A stretch of DNA of 47,814 nt from Chloroflexota bacterium (GTDB lineage: Bacteria > Chloroflexota > Dehalococcoidia > SZUA-161). Below, piece after piece: positions 28,975 to 38,238 of the stretch. The first letter of the stretch is position 1. Each line of letters opens with the position of its first letter. Under the pieces are notes generated by a model. That model was not told the origin of the DNA. It did no database searches and was given only the letters and a program-made list of their open reading frames with translations. The position numbers and the translations under genes are program-made. The stretch is from positions 1 to 47,814 of the forward strand of contig JAJYLC010000006.1 of assembly GCA_021787935.1 (NCBI GenBank), in the 5' to 3' direction.

Positions 28975-29226
28975 ATGAAAATTGTTCTGGAGCAAATCGG
29001 TGGAAATAACCACCCGAATGTCGAGCGGGCCAGAGAGGAAGTCATAAGAGTTCTAGGCTTCAGGGGCACTGTATCTAATGCCAAGGCTGAAAAGTCTAGG
29101 GTAGTAGTAGAGTTCGAGGTAAGCCCACAATGGGATTTGCCCCTTGAGGACAAAATCGATTACCTCAAAATGTGGATGCCCGCCAAAGTTAAAAGCGTCT
29201 TCAAAGTCGTAGACTTGGCTTTGTAA
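28975..29226 (+). CDS. Small hypothetical protein (83 aa)
   Basis: RBS gagaggagg then ATG; MKIVLEQIGGNNHPNVERAREEVIRVLGFRG. Confidence 0.65.
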   Translation: MKIVLEQIGGNNHPNVERAREEVIRVLGFRGTVSNAKAEKSRVVVEFEVSPQWDLPLEDKIDYLKMWMPAKVKSVFKVVDLAL

Positions 29227-29301
29227 TCTAAGTAATATAAACTGCCTTTACCCTGAATGAGAGAGGATTTTTAATCTTTTCTCAGAAGCATAAGTAAGAT
29301 T

Positions 29302-30489
29302 TTATGCAGTTCCCCGAGACCTCTTCAACTTCTCAGTGAGCATAGGCACTACCTTAAACAAATCGCCCACTATCCCGTAAGTAGCTACCTGGAAGATAGG
29401 CGCGTTCGGGTCTTCGTTGATGGCGATGATGCATTCAGAGGTTCCCATGCCAGCTATGTGTTGCACTGAGCCGGAGATGCCGCAGGCGATATAGAGCTTG
29501 GGACAAACAGTCTTCCCCGTTTGGCCGACCTGGTGCGAATAGGAAATCCAGCCCTCATCCACAGGAGGACGCGAGGAACCGACAGCAGCCCCCAGCACCT
29601 CAGCCAGCGCTTTTATAATCTGAAAATTATCGGGCTTCCCCAACCCGCGCCCGCCTGAGACGATGATATCAGCCTCGTCGAGCTTGACCTTCTCGGTCAG
29701 GTCTTCGATGAAGCGAAGAAGCTTGGTCCTCGATGTGACGGCCTCCTTTTTGAAGTCCACTTTTATTATCTGACCCTTGCGCTCTTTGCTTGCTGTTCCT
29801 CTCTTGAACACGTGCGGGCGGACAGTTGACATCTGGGGCCTTTTTGCCTGACACATGATGGTTGCCATTACATTGCCGCCGAAGGTGGGGCGGGTCTGCA
29901 GCAGGAGCTTGGTCTCCGGGTCGATGTCGAGGCCGGTGCAGTCGGCGGTGAGCCCGGTATAAAGCAAAGCGGCTACCCTGGGAATGAAGGAACGGCCCAT
30001 AGCGGTAGCGCCGGCGATGAGTATCTCCGGCCTGTGCTTCTTAATAAGGTCCAGGAGCAATTCCGTATATAAGTCCTCCTGGTGGTCTGACAGCGCGGCG
30101 TCATCGGCCAGATAGACCTTGTCAGCGCCGTAGCAGATAAGCTGCTCCACATCCTCGACGTTATGTCCGAGGCAAATTGCGGATAGCTCGGTGCCCAGCT
30201 TGTCAGCCAGCTTTCTGCCCTCTGAGACCAGTTCGTATGCTACGCTTTTCATTTTGCCATCTCGCTGCTCGGCGAAAACCCAGACGCCTTTGTAGCCCTC
30301 GCTTACCTTCTGCTCGGCTTTCTCGATTTTTATGGCTTCGAAGGTGCACTCATCCACGCAGGCGCCGCAGAGGTTACAGCCTTCTTTGATGCGCACCTTG
30401 TCATTGATCAACTCCATCACACCGAAGGGGCACACTGACACGCACGAGCCGCAGCCGGTGCATTTCTCAATGTCTATCTCTATTCCCAT
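29302..30489 (-). CDS. etfA: Electron transfer flavoprotein alpha subunit with N-terminal 2x[4Fe-4S] ferredoxin domain
   Basis: CTGCGSCVSVCPFGVM and CNLCGACVDECTFEAI; C-terminal GQTGKTVCPKLYIACGISGSVQHIAGMGTSECIIAINEDPNAPIF; ATG at 30489 chosen. Confidence 0.93.
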   Translation of the reverse strand: MGIEIDIEKCTGCGSCVSVCPFGVMELINDKVRIKEGCNLCGACVDECTFEAIKIEKAEQKVSEGYKGVWVFAEQRDGKMKSVAYELVSEGRKLADKLGTELSAICLGHNVEDVEQLICYGADKVYLADDAALSDHQEDLYTELLLDLIKKHRPEILIAGATAMGRSFIPRVAALLYTGLTADCTGLDIDPETKLLLQTRPTFGGNVMATIMCQAKRPQMSTVRPHVFKRGTASKERKGQIIKVDFKKEAVTSRTKLLRFIEDLTEKVKLDEADIIVSGGRGLGKPDNFQIIKALAEVLGAAVGSSRPPVDEGWISYSHQVGQTGKTVCPKLYIACGISGSVQHIAGMGTSECIIAINEDPNAPIFQVATYGIVGDLFKVVPMLTEKLKRSRGTA

Positions 30490-30589
30490 ATCTGCCTCTA
30501 CCAAGTCTATTCCCTCGAAATTCCTCTCTCTCCAGGGGAGAGAGGAGTCTTTAACCATTGTGGTCGGAGCACTCGCTCTGACCTAGTTA

Positions 30590-30649
30590 TGCCACTCCTG
30601 CGGAAGCAGCAGTCCAGGTGCCTGGATTCCCGCTTGCGCAGGAATGACA
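30590..30649. repeat. Inverted pair of 28-nt REP-like elements (TGTCATTCCTGCG family, copies 2 and 3)
   Basis: tgccactcctgcggaagcagcagtccag (30590-30617) facing ctggattcccgcttgcgcaggaatgaca (30622-30649). Confidence 0.7.
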
Positions 30650-30701
30650 CGACGGCCTATTTTTCTGCTCGCTGTAGATGTTATCATCCACCCACAACCG
30701 T

Positions 30702-30769
30702 TGTCATTCTGACCCTGAACGTAGTGAAGGGGAAGAATCTCGAGACCCTTCGCTTCGCTCAGGGTGACA
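30702..30769. repeat. Palindromic dispersed repeat of TGTCATTCTGA...TCAGGGTGACA type
   Basis: tgtcattctgaccctgaacgtagtgaagggg...cccttcgcttcgctcagggtgaca imperfect inverted repeat. Confidence 0.65.
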
Positions 30770-30808
30770 TATAATTGGAATGTTGGGTTCATTTTACCCC
30801 CTACTTAT

Positions 30809-31399
30809 CTACATTTTCTCTAAATCAAGTTGGCTGATATCGTTCAATGTTTTCGGTACGTACACTGGCAGATAAAGGATGGAGGAGTTAGCCTTCTTAG
30901 ATTTCTCAAGGTACCGCTCGTTATTCTGCAAAGCATCCGAATTGAAAATAATTAGCTTGTAGTCAGATTTTTCAGCTTCATTACTTTGAAGTTTTTTAAT
31001 TGTATAAGCCAATTTCTTTTTGAAAAGCGATGGAGCGACATGAAAAGCTTCGCCGATGAGATGAACGTTGCCTGAGTAAGCCTCTAGATCATTACCGTCT
31101 TTTATGCCAAATCGGGCTTTATACTCCGTGAATGGTAATCTCGCGTTGTCAACCATAGGCTCAGTCAGAATCTGCTCAACTCCGAGCCAAATGACTAAAT
31201 CTGAAAAGACTCTATTCGCTACCTCGAAAAGACTAACTTTATCGTATGGACCGGAATTAACGGGGTCACGTTTTAAATGGTACATGAACTCTAGGATATC
31301 TTTGTGAGGCATAGGATGTTTTAAAGACTTGATTAAGTCCAGATAATTGGCAAATTTTTCCTTAATGTTCATTAAGGTTAATAGTTCGAGGTTATTCAT
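30809..31399 (-). CDS. Orphan hypothetical protein (196 aa) inserted between ETF genes
   Basis: Full-length ORF in locally AT-rich DNA; MNNLELLTLMNIKEKFANYLDLIKSLKH...; no family recognised. Confidence 0.6.
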   Translation of the reverse strand: MNNLELLTLMNIKEKFANYLDLIKSLKHPMPHKDILEFMYHLKRDPVNSGPYDKVSLFEVANRVFSDLVIWLGVEQILTEPMVDNARLPFTEYKARFGIKDGNDLEAYSGNVHLIGEAFHVAPSLFKKKLAYTIKKLQSNEAEKSDYKLIIFNSDALQNNERYLEKSKKANSSILYLPVYVPKTLNDISQLDLEKM

Positions 31400-31456
31400 T
31401 ATTTTGTTTAACTCTATAATTTTAGAAAATGGTTCGAATATATTTCCGCCGCGGGC

Positions 31457-32236
31457 TTAAACTATCTTCTCCAGCCTCTCTGCCAGCTTCTCTACCTGCT
31501 CTTCCAGTGTCCCCTCCAGCATCTCGCTCTTGTGCTCTCTCTTGGGGAAGAATATCTTGACTACCCGGGTAGGGGAGCCTGATATGCCTGCTTTGTCCGT
31601 CTCCACGCCTATGTCCGCTGCCGTCCAGACGGCTATCTTGGCAGTCTTAGCTTTCATCGAGCCGCGCAGCGAGGGCAGACGGGGCACGTTTATCTCTTTG
31701 GCCACGGTGATTACAGCGGGCAAAGTCGTCTCGATTTCCTCATGTCCCTCCTCGATCATGCGCTGCACCCTGATGTGCTTATCCTTTATCTCCTCGACCT
31801 TGCTTACGTAGGAAATAAAGGGTATCTTCAGCATCTCGGAAAGCTCGGGGCCCACCTGCCCGGTATCGCCATCCAGCGTCTGACGTCCGCAGATTATGAT
31901 GTCGTAGTTTGCTATCTTGGCTGCCGCTTTGGAGAGTACGTACGATGTAGCCCAGGTATCAGAACCAGCGAAGGCACGGTCGCTGAGCAAAATAGCATCG
32001 TCTGCGCCCAGGGATATCGTCTCCCTCAACGCTTCCTCTGCCTGGGGAGGCCCCATAGTGATGACCGTGACCTTACCGCCGTATCTCTCCTTCAGGCGAA
32101 CGCCTTCCTCCAGAGCGTAGGCGTCGAAGGGGTTAACGATGCTTTTCACACCCTCACGGACCAGCGTATTGGTCTTGGGGTCTATCTTAATCTCAGTGGT
32201 TCCCGGTACTTGCTTTATGCAGATGACGATGTTCAT
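31457..32236 (-). CDS. etfB: Electron transfer flavoprotein beta subunit
   Basis: MNIVICIKQVPGTTEIKIDPKTNTLVREGVKSIVNPFDAYALEEGVRL; GRQTLDGDTGQVGPELSEML. Confidence 0.95.
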   Translation of the reverse strand: MNIVICIKQVPGTTEIKIDPKTNTLVREGVKSIVNPFDAYALEEGVRLKERYGGKVTVITMGPPQAEEALRETISLGADDAILLSDRAFAGSDTWATSYVLSKAAAKIANYDIIICGRQTLDGDTGQVGPELSEMLKIPFISYVSKVEEIKDKHIRVQRMIEEGHEEIETTLPAVITVAKEINVPRLPSLRGSMKAKTAKIAVWTAADIGVETDKAGISGSPTRVVKIFFPKREHKSEMLEGTLEEQVEKLAERLEKIV

Positions 32237-33390
32237 TCCCGCAGCCCTTTTCTTCTTAATAGCTCGAGGGCGATGACATTTCTGAGCACCTGGTTGGTGC
32301 CCTCATAAATCTGGTTGATCTTAGCGTCGCGCATCATCTTCTCTACCGGGTAATCGCGCATGTAGCCCACACCGCCGAATACCTGCACGGCATCGGTGGT
32401 CACCTTCATCGCCATATCTGTGGCGAAGACTTTGGCCATAGCGCCTTCCTCGGTGAAATTTTTCGCTCCGCTATCTATAGTCTTAGCTGTGGCGTAGACC
32501 AACGCCCTGGCTGCCTCCAGTTCCATAGCCATGTTTGCCAACATATGCTGGACTGCCTGAATGGCCGAGACGGGGTGGCCGAACTGGACACGCTGTCGAG
32601 CGTAGTTTACTGCTGCCTCCAGCGCCCCCTGCGCCAGCCCAATTGCCAGCGCGCCGACTCCCGGACGAGACGAGTCCAGCGTCTTCATGGTTACGATAAA
32701 CCCCAGGCCCTCTTTGCCCAGCAGGTTCTCCTTGGGGACTCGACAGTTGTGGAAGACAAGCTCTCTGGTAGCGGAGCAGCGTATACCCATTTTCTTCTCC
32801 TTCTTGCCGAAGGTGAATCCGGGTGTGCCTTTCTCCACGATGAAGGCGCTGGCGCCGCGAGCTCCTTTTGTAGGGTCGGTGAGCGCGATTACTGTATATA
32901 TCTCAGCTTCTCCGCCATTGGTGATGAACTGCTTGGTGCCGTTGAGTATATAGCCATCGCCGTCACGCTTGGCGTTCGTCTTTATAGCTCCGGCGTCGCT
33001 GCCGGCACCGGACTCGGTGAGCCCGAAGCCAGTGAGCCTGGCCCCGCTGGCTATAGCAGGAAGATACTGCTGCTTCTGTTTTTCGCTGGCATAAAGCAGT
33101 ATCGGGAAAGCGCCCAGAGCGTCGGCCGCGTAGGAGAGGGCTACGCCGGCGCAGGCGCGCGCCAACTCTTCTACGGCGATACAGAGGGCAAAACTTCCTT
33201 CTCCCATGCCCTCGTATTGCTCCGGAATAAAGATTCTGAACAGGTCGGCATTGGCGATGTCCTTGATTAGCTCCCAGGGGAAGTGCTCTTTCTCATCCAA
33301 CTCGGCGCGCACGGGGAGTATCCTCTCTTCGGCAATCCTGCGAGCTATGCTTTTAATGAGCTTCTGCTGTTCGGTTAAGAAATACTCCAA
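32233..33390 (-). CDS. Acyl-CoA dehydrogenase
   Basis: LTESGAGSDAGAIKT, FGGVGYMRDYPVEKMMRDAKINQIYEGTNQVLRNVIA; 4-bp overlap with etfB. Confidence 0.96.
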   Translation of the reverse strand: MEYFLTEQQKLIKSIARRIAEERILPVRAELDEKEHFPWELIKDIANADLFRIFIPEQYEGMGEGSFALCIAVEELARACAGVALSYAADALGAFPILLYASEKQKQQYLPAIASGARLTGFGLTESGAGSDAGAIKTNAKRDGDGYILNGTKQFITNGGEAEIYTVIALTDPTKGARGASAFIVEKGTPGFTFGKKEKKMGIRCSATRELVFHNCRVPKENLLGKEGLGFIVTMKTLDSSRPGVGALAIGLAQGALEAAVNYARQRVQFGHPVSAIQAVQHMLANMAMELEAARALVYATAKTIDSGAKNFTEEGAMAKVFATDMAMKVTTDAVQVFGGVGYMRDYPVEKMMRDAKINQIYEGTNQVLRNVIALELLRRKGLRE

Positions 33391-33553
33391 GGTAGCTCTC
33401 CTCCGGGTGGTTTTTGTAGTTGCCTGATTTGCCAGGCGAAGAAGCCCAATGAATTGGGCAGCTATGTTTTAATTAAAAGGTCTTTTTAAAGATAATAAAA
33501 TACATTTTAGCGAATTTTTAGAAGTTGGCAACTTTTACGGGGTGTAATACTGT

Positions 33554-33581
33554 GTAGAGGCACGGCGCACTGTGCCCCTAC
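33554..33581. repeat. Short intergenic palindrome, GTAGRGGC-ended family (copy 4)
   Basis: gtagaggcac-ggcgcact-gtgcccctac, 10-nt arms with one mismatch. Confidence 0.7.
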
Positions 33582-33583
33582 GA

Positions 33584-34540
33584 TTAGCTCTCGTGCAGAC
33601 ATTCCACAATATCCTGGCCTTGCTTTATGATGCGGTCGATAATCTGCTTGACCGATGGTATATCGTTAATCAAGCCCGCCACTGGCCCGCAGGCAACGAC
33701 ACCCGCATCTACATCACCTTCAAAGAGTACCTTTTGCAGAGCCTCCCCGCCGATGTAGGTGAGCAGCTCAAAGATATCAGCGCCTCTTTTTTCCATCTCC
33801 AATACCTTCATTGCTGCTTCGTTTCTGCGTACCCGATAAGCTCTGTTCATAGAACGTTCTACATGGACGGTGTCGGTCGCCTCGGTCTGAATTAACCAGT
33901 CTTTAAACGTATCGCAGGCAGGACATTCTTTGGATGCCATGAACCGTGTGCCTATCTGGACGCCGCTTGCGCCTAGAGCCAGAGCGGCCACGAATCCTCG
34001 TCCATCGCCGACTCCTCCTGCTGCTATCACAGGTATCTTCAGCGAGTCCACCGCCAGAGGTATCATGATGGAAAGGGGCAGGTCATCGAGGCCGGTATGG
34101 CCTGCGGCATCGTAACCTACCAGAGTGACGGCATCCACACCGATTCGCTCAGCAGTTTGGGCGTGCCTTACAGCGGCACACTTGTGCAGCACTGTCACAC
34201 CTTTCTTCTTGAGTCTTTCTACAAACTGCTCGGGGTTAAGGGCAGCGGTCTCGATAACCTTGACACCTTCTTCGATGACCACGTCCATGTCCTGCTCTAT
34301 CTTTCGGGGGTCACGGTGAATAAGTGCTATATTTACTCCGAATGGCTTCTTAGTGAGGCTGCGGCAGAGGCGGATTTCATTCTGCAGCTCCTCTCGCGAG
34401 AAGGTAACCGCAGAGATAAGCCCGAACCCTCCGGCATTGGAGACTGCTGCTGCCAGCTTCCCCCCGCTCAGGTAAGCCATTGCGCCGCCGATGATAGGAT
34501 ACTTAACGCCCAATAGCTCAGTTATCCGGGTCTTGAACAT
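33584..34540 (-). CDS. Nitronate monooxygenase/FabK-like FMN enzyme
   Basis: MFKTRITELLGVKYPIIGGAMAYLSGGKLAAAVSNAGGFGLISA; VIAAGGVGDGRGFVAALALGASGVQIGTRFMAS. Confidence 0.92.
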   Translation of the reverse strand: MFKTRITELLGVKYPIIGGAMAYLSGGKLAAAVSNAGGFGLISAVTFSREELQNEIRLCRSLTKKPFGVNIALIHRDPRKIEQDMDVVIEEGVKVIETAALNPEQFVERLKKKGVTVLHKCAAVRHAQTAERIGVDAVTLVGYDAAGHTGLDDLPLSIMIPLAVDSLKIPVIAAGGVGDGRGFVAALALGASGVQIGTRFMASKECPACDTFKDWLIQTEATDTVHVERSMNRAYRVRRNEAAMKVLEMEKRGADIFELLTYIGGEALQKVLFEGDVDAGVVACGPVAGLINDIPSVKQIIDRIIKQGQDIVECLHES

Positions 34541-34616
34541 AACGGATTCCTCTTTCCGTAAATATTTGTAATTAGTTTAAGAGTACCATTTGAATAGTAA
34601 GTAAGTCAATCAACGT

Positions 34617-34641
34617 GTAAGGGTACGGCATACCATGCCCC
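34617..34641. repeat. Degenerate member of the GTAGRGGC-ended palindrome family (copy 5)
   Basis: gtaagggtacggcataccatgcccc. Confidence 0.4.
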
Positions 34642-34654
34642 AACATACAAACCC

Positions 34655-35776
34655 TCACTGCCGGCTCTCAAAATGGCGGTAGAAATTCGAGAAGAAACCT
34701 ACGGGAGATAGCCAGTCCTCCCATAACTTTCGACAGTTGACCTGAAGATTCTGGAAGTCCTCCGGCGAAAGAGAGTTATGAAACGTAACTAGCCGCTCGG
34801 CAACACTTGGCATATCTTGCTCCTCCACCCACATAAATTGCTTCCTCCAGTTTATCAACCAGTCATAAGGTAGACCACAATCTGTATCAACAAATAAGGG
34901 AACGCGGCCGCAGCTCATCGTCTCGTAGAAACGAATGGAATAATTCCCGACTCCACGTGTACACAGCACATAGTCGCTATCTAACATATTACGTACATAA
35001 TCTTGGCGCGCCTTTGCCATGAGGTCTTCATCCCACTTGTCGTTACCTAAGTAAGTTCCCGCCAGGAAACCGTCGCGAACAATAAAATTCGTTTCGACAA
35101 GCGCGCTTCTAGACAGCGTGCGCATAACCCTTATACGAAGAAATTGACCCCGGGCAAAATCTGCCGTTTTACCTTGAAAAATTTGTGAGCCGTAGAACGA
35201 GAAAAGTAATCTGAGTTCAATGATTGCAAGACTGGGATAACCTTTTAAGCACCAGTTTTTGACTCGTCCTAGACTGCCCCGAGGCGAATATGCCCATCCA
35301 CAAAACCCTACGGCTGGTTTTTCAGATTTGGCTCTTAAGGCTAATCGTGAGTCCAGGTATCTTTCCATGAAATCATCACACCAGAAAGGCATGGCAAACT
35401 CGTTCGGCCGTCTTTGAGAGCGGCGATAGGATGTGCGAAAGACGACAGCATTCTCAATAGGCACAGCCTCATCGGAATCGGTGACGAAGAAGATAGCGAC
35501 CTTTTTACCGGCCCGTTTCGCCAGGTCGGCAAACTCAAAGGCTAGCTGTTTTGCCTTGCCATCTCTTGACACATCCTCCCAATCTGCCGGCAACACAGCT
35601 ACGTCTGCATTTTCCAGTGGGACCATCTGGAATAAACGATGACTTGTATCCATATAGGGAACGATATCTGGCCTTATGGTTTCCCCCTTCTCACCCCAAA
35701 ATGGGTCGAGCATAAGGACATGGGGTTGTCCCTCAGCTAAGTATCTTCGGTCAGAAAATACTCTCATTATACCCAT
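34655..35776 (-). CDS. Glycosyltransferase, exostosin-like
   Basis: DYVLCTRGVGNYSIRFYETMSCGRVPLFVDTDCGLPYDWLINWRKQFMWVEEQD. Confidence 0.75.
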   Translation of the reverse strand: MGIMRVFSDRRYLAEGQPHVLMLDPFWGEKGETIRPDIVPYMDTSHRLFQMVPLENADVAVLPADWEDVSRDGKAKQLAFEFADLAKRAGKKVAIFFVTDSDEAVPIENAVVFRTSYRRSQRRPNEFAMPFWCDDFMERYLDSRLALRAKSEKPAVGFCGWAYSPRGSLGRVKNWCLKGYPSLAIIELRLLFSFYGSQIFQGKTADFARGQFLRIRVMRTLSRSALVETNFIVRDGFLAGTYLGNDKWDEDLMAKARQDYVRNMLDSDYVLCTRGVGNYSIRFYETMSCGRVPLFVDTDCGLPYDWLINWRKQFMWVEEQDMPSVAERLVTFHNSLSPEDFQNLQVNCRKLWEDWLSPVGFFSNFYRHFESRQ

Positions 35777-35788
35777 ATAGGCTTTTCC

Positions 35789-36718
35789 TCATCTGCTCAA
35801 CGTACTAAACCAATCGATTGTCCTTGCAAGCCCTTCATTTAAGGATACCTTGGGGCTCCATCCCAGTAGCTGCCGAGCTTTTTCTATATTCGGCCTTCTT
35901 AGCCTCGGGTCGTTCTGTGGTAGAGCCTTATAAAGTATTTGGCTCTTGCTCCCAGCGATTTGCAATACTTGCTTGGCGAGTTCCAATATAGGCATCTCCT
36001 CGGGATTACCCAGATTCACCGGCTCATGTATGTCTGTTAACATTAGTTTGTATATCCCTTCAACTAGGTCTGAGACATAGCAGAAGCTCCTGGTTTGAGA
36101 GCCATCGCCAAATACGGTAAGCGGTTGGTTACTGAGTGCTTGAACAATGAAAGTAGAAACTACTCTGCCGTCATCCTTCCGCATCCTGGGTCCGTAGGTA
36201 TTAAATATCCTGGCAATCTTGGTGTCAAGGCCTTTACGGCGATATGCCATGGTTGAGGCTTCGGCAAACCTTTTTGCCTCGTCATACACCGAACGTATCC
36301 CTATTGGGTTGACATTTCCCCAGTAGCTTTCGCTCTGAGGGTTTACCAGGGCATCTCCATAGACTTCTGAGCTTGAGGCAAGCAGGAACTTGGCTTTCTT
36401 GTAAATGGCTAGTTCCAGGAGATTAATGGTCCCTAAAGAACCAACTCTCAGAATCTCTAGAGCAAGCCTTTCAAAATCAACCGGGCTGGCTGGGCTTGCG
36501 AAATGGAGTACATAGTCGGCCCTGCCGTCGATACGAATAGGCTCAGTCACATCATGCTCTCTAAATTCGAATTTGCTATCGTTTAGCAGATGCCTGATAT
36601 TTGCTATCCTTCCTGTAATGAGGTTGTCAACGCAGATTACCCTATGTCCCTCGGAAGTCAATAAATCACAAAGATGGGAACCAAGGAATCCCGCTCCACC
36701 GGTGAGGACTATTCTCAA
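35789..36718 (-). CDS. NAD-dependent epimerase/dehydratase, UDP-glucuronate decarboxylase-like
   Basis: [72 protein letters not shown]. Confidence 0.92.
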   Translation of the reverse strand: MRIVLTGGAGFLGSHLCDLLTSEGHRVICVDNLITGRIANIRHLLNDSKFEFREHDVTEPIRIDGRADYVLHFASPASPVDFERLALEILRVGSLGTINLLELAIYKKAKFLLASSSEVYGDALVNPQSESYWGNVNPIGIRSVYDEAKRFAEASTMAYRRKGLDTKIARIFNTYGPRMRKDDGRVVSTFIVQALSNQPLTVFGDGSQTRSFCYVSDLVEGIYKLMLTDIHEPVNLGNPEEMPILELAKQVLQIAGSKSQILYKALPQNDPRLRRPNIEKARQLLGWSPKVSLNEGLARTIDWFSTLSR

Positions 36719-38007
36719 CGTCCTACCCCCTGGTATACAAAACCCAACTGCTTCATCTGGAGAGGATCGAAGATATTTCTCCCATCAATAATTACTGGCT
36801 GCTTGAGCAGCCTCTTTACCTTTGCCAGATCTAACTTCCTGAACTCGTCCCACTCTGTCAATATGATCAAAGCGTCACTTCCTTCCGCTACCTCGTAAGG
36901 TGTTTGGCAATACTCGACATCTCTAAGAATCACGCTTGCATTCTCGATAGCATGTGGGTCGTATGCTTTTATTCTCACATGTTCTTCTTGAAGCTTTTCT
37001 ATTATGTGTATTGAAGGGGCTTCCCTCATATCGTCCGTATTTGGTTTATACGAAAGCCCGAGCACACCGACATTTTTGCCAGCTAAATTCCACAAAGCTT
37101 CCTCGACCTTTTTCACAAACAACTCTTGCTGTGAATCATTTATCCTCTGAACAGCTCTGAGAAGCTCAGAATCACACCCAACTTCTTCAACGATGTGAAT
37201 AAACGCAGCCAGATCTTTAGGTAGACAATAGCCTCCATAGCCTATCCCGGCATCGAGAAAATCTTGCCCTATCCTTCTATCATAACCCATTCCCTCAGCA
37301 ACCTGCAGCACATCAGCACCTACCTTTTCGCAGATTCTGGCAATAGCATTGATGTAGGATATCTTCAGGGCTAAAAAGACGTTGGAAGCATGCTTGATGA
37401 GTTCAGCCGTCTCTATGTTAGTGACGATGATGGGTGCATTTAAAGGCTTATAAAGCTCAATCATGATGTCTGCGGCGCGTTGGCTGTCAACGCCGAGCAC
37501 GACCCTATCGGGATGCATGAAATCATCAATGGATTTCCCTTCTCGCAAAAATTCTGGATTGGAAACTACGTCAAAGTCACATTTATTATGGCTATTTAAT
37601 TCTATTGTCCTCCTTATCCACTTACCGGTTTTTACGGGCACAGTGCTCTTCTCGACTATTACCTTATAGTCATCCATTACTTCCGCGATGCGTTTTGAAG
37701 CTGCTTCGATATATAATGAATCTGCACCACCTCCTGGCTTCTGTGGAGTGCCCACACAAACAAAGATGATATCTGCGTTCTTGCAAGCTTCCTCCACACT
37801 AGTCGAAAAAGCAAGCCTTCCCCTCTCCATATTCCTATGCACCATTTCTTCCAGTCCAGGCTCGTAGAAAGGGATCATTCCTTGCCTTAGTATCTCAATC
37901 TTCTTGAAATCATCGTCCATACATGTCACGCTGTCGCCTAAATGAGCAAGGCATGCCCCTGTGACCAAGCCAACATGCCCCGAACCGATGATACAGATTT
38001 TTCTCAC
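36715..38007 (-). CDS. UDP-glucose 6-dehydrogenase
   Basis: [67 protein letters not shown] start at 38007 after aggtggtcaa. Confidence 0.95.
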   Translation of the reverse strand: MRKICIIGSGHVGLVTGACLAHLGDSVTCMDDDFKKIEILRQGMIPFYEPGLEEMVHRNMERGRLAFSTSVEEACKNADIIFVCVGTPQKPGGGADSLYIEAASKRIAEVMDDYKVIVEKSTVPVKTGKWIRRTIELNSHNKCDFDVVSNPEFLREGKSIDDFMHPDRVVLGVDSQRAADIMIELYKPLNAPIIVTNIETAELIKHASNVFLALKISYINAIARICEKVGADVLQVAEGMGYDRRIGQDFLDAGIGYGGYCLPKDLAAFIHIVEEVGCDSELLRAVQRINDSQQELFVKKVEEALWNLAGKNVGVLGLSYKPNTDDMREAPSIHIIEKLQEEHVRIKAYDPHAIENASVILRDVEYCQTPYEVAEGSDALIILTEWDEFRKLDLAKVKRLLKQPVIIDGRNIFDPLQMKQLGFVYQGVGR

Positions 38008-38238
38008 TTGACCACCTTCACATGCTTTTTTAAGTTGCCACTCAGAACCTTGCCTACGCCGAACCATTTTTGACACTAAGCGTTATTGCATTTTACGCAA
38101 AACGATAGAGGTTGTAAAATTTTACATAAGGTTTTGCACAGCCTTGCTGGGGGGCACGGGGGTTGAAGATAGGGTTGCTGGACGCTCTCTCGCGTAACTG
38201 CATTGAAAGTGAGATATGTTTCAGCTATAATCTTGCCT

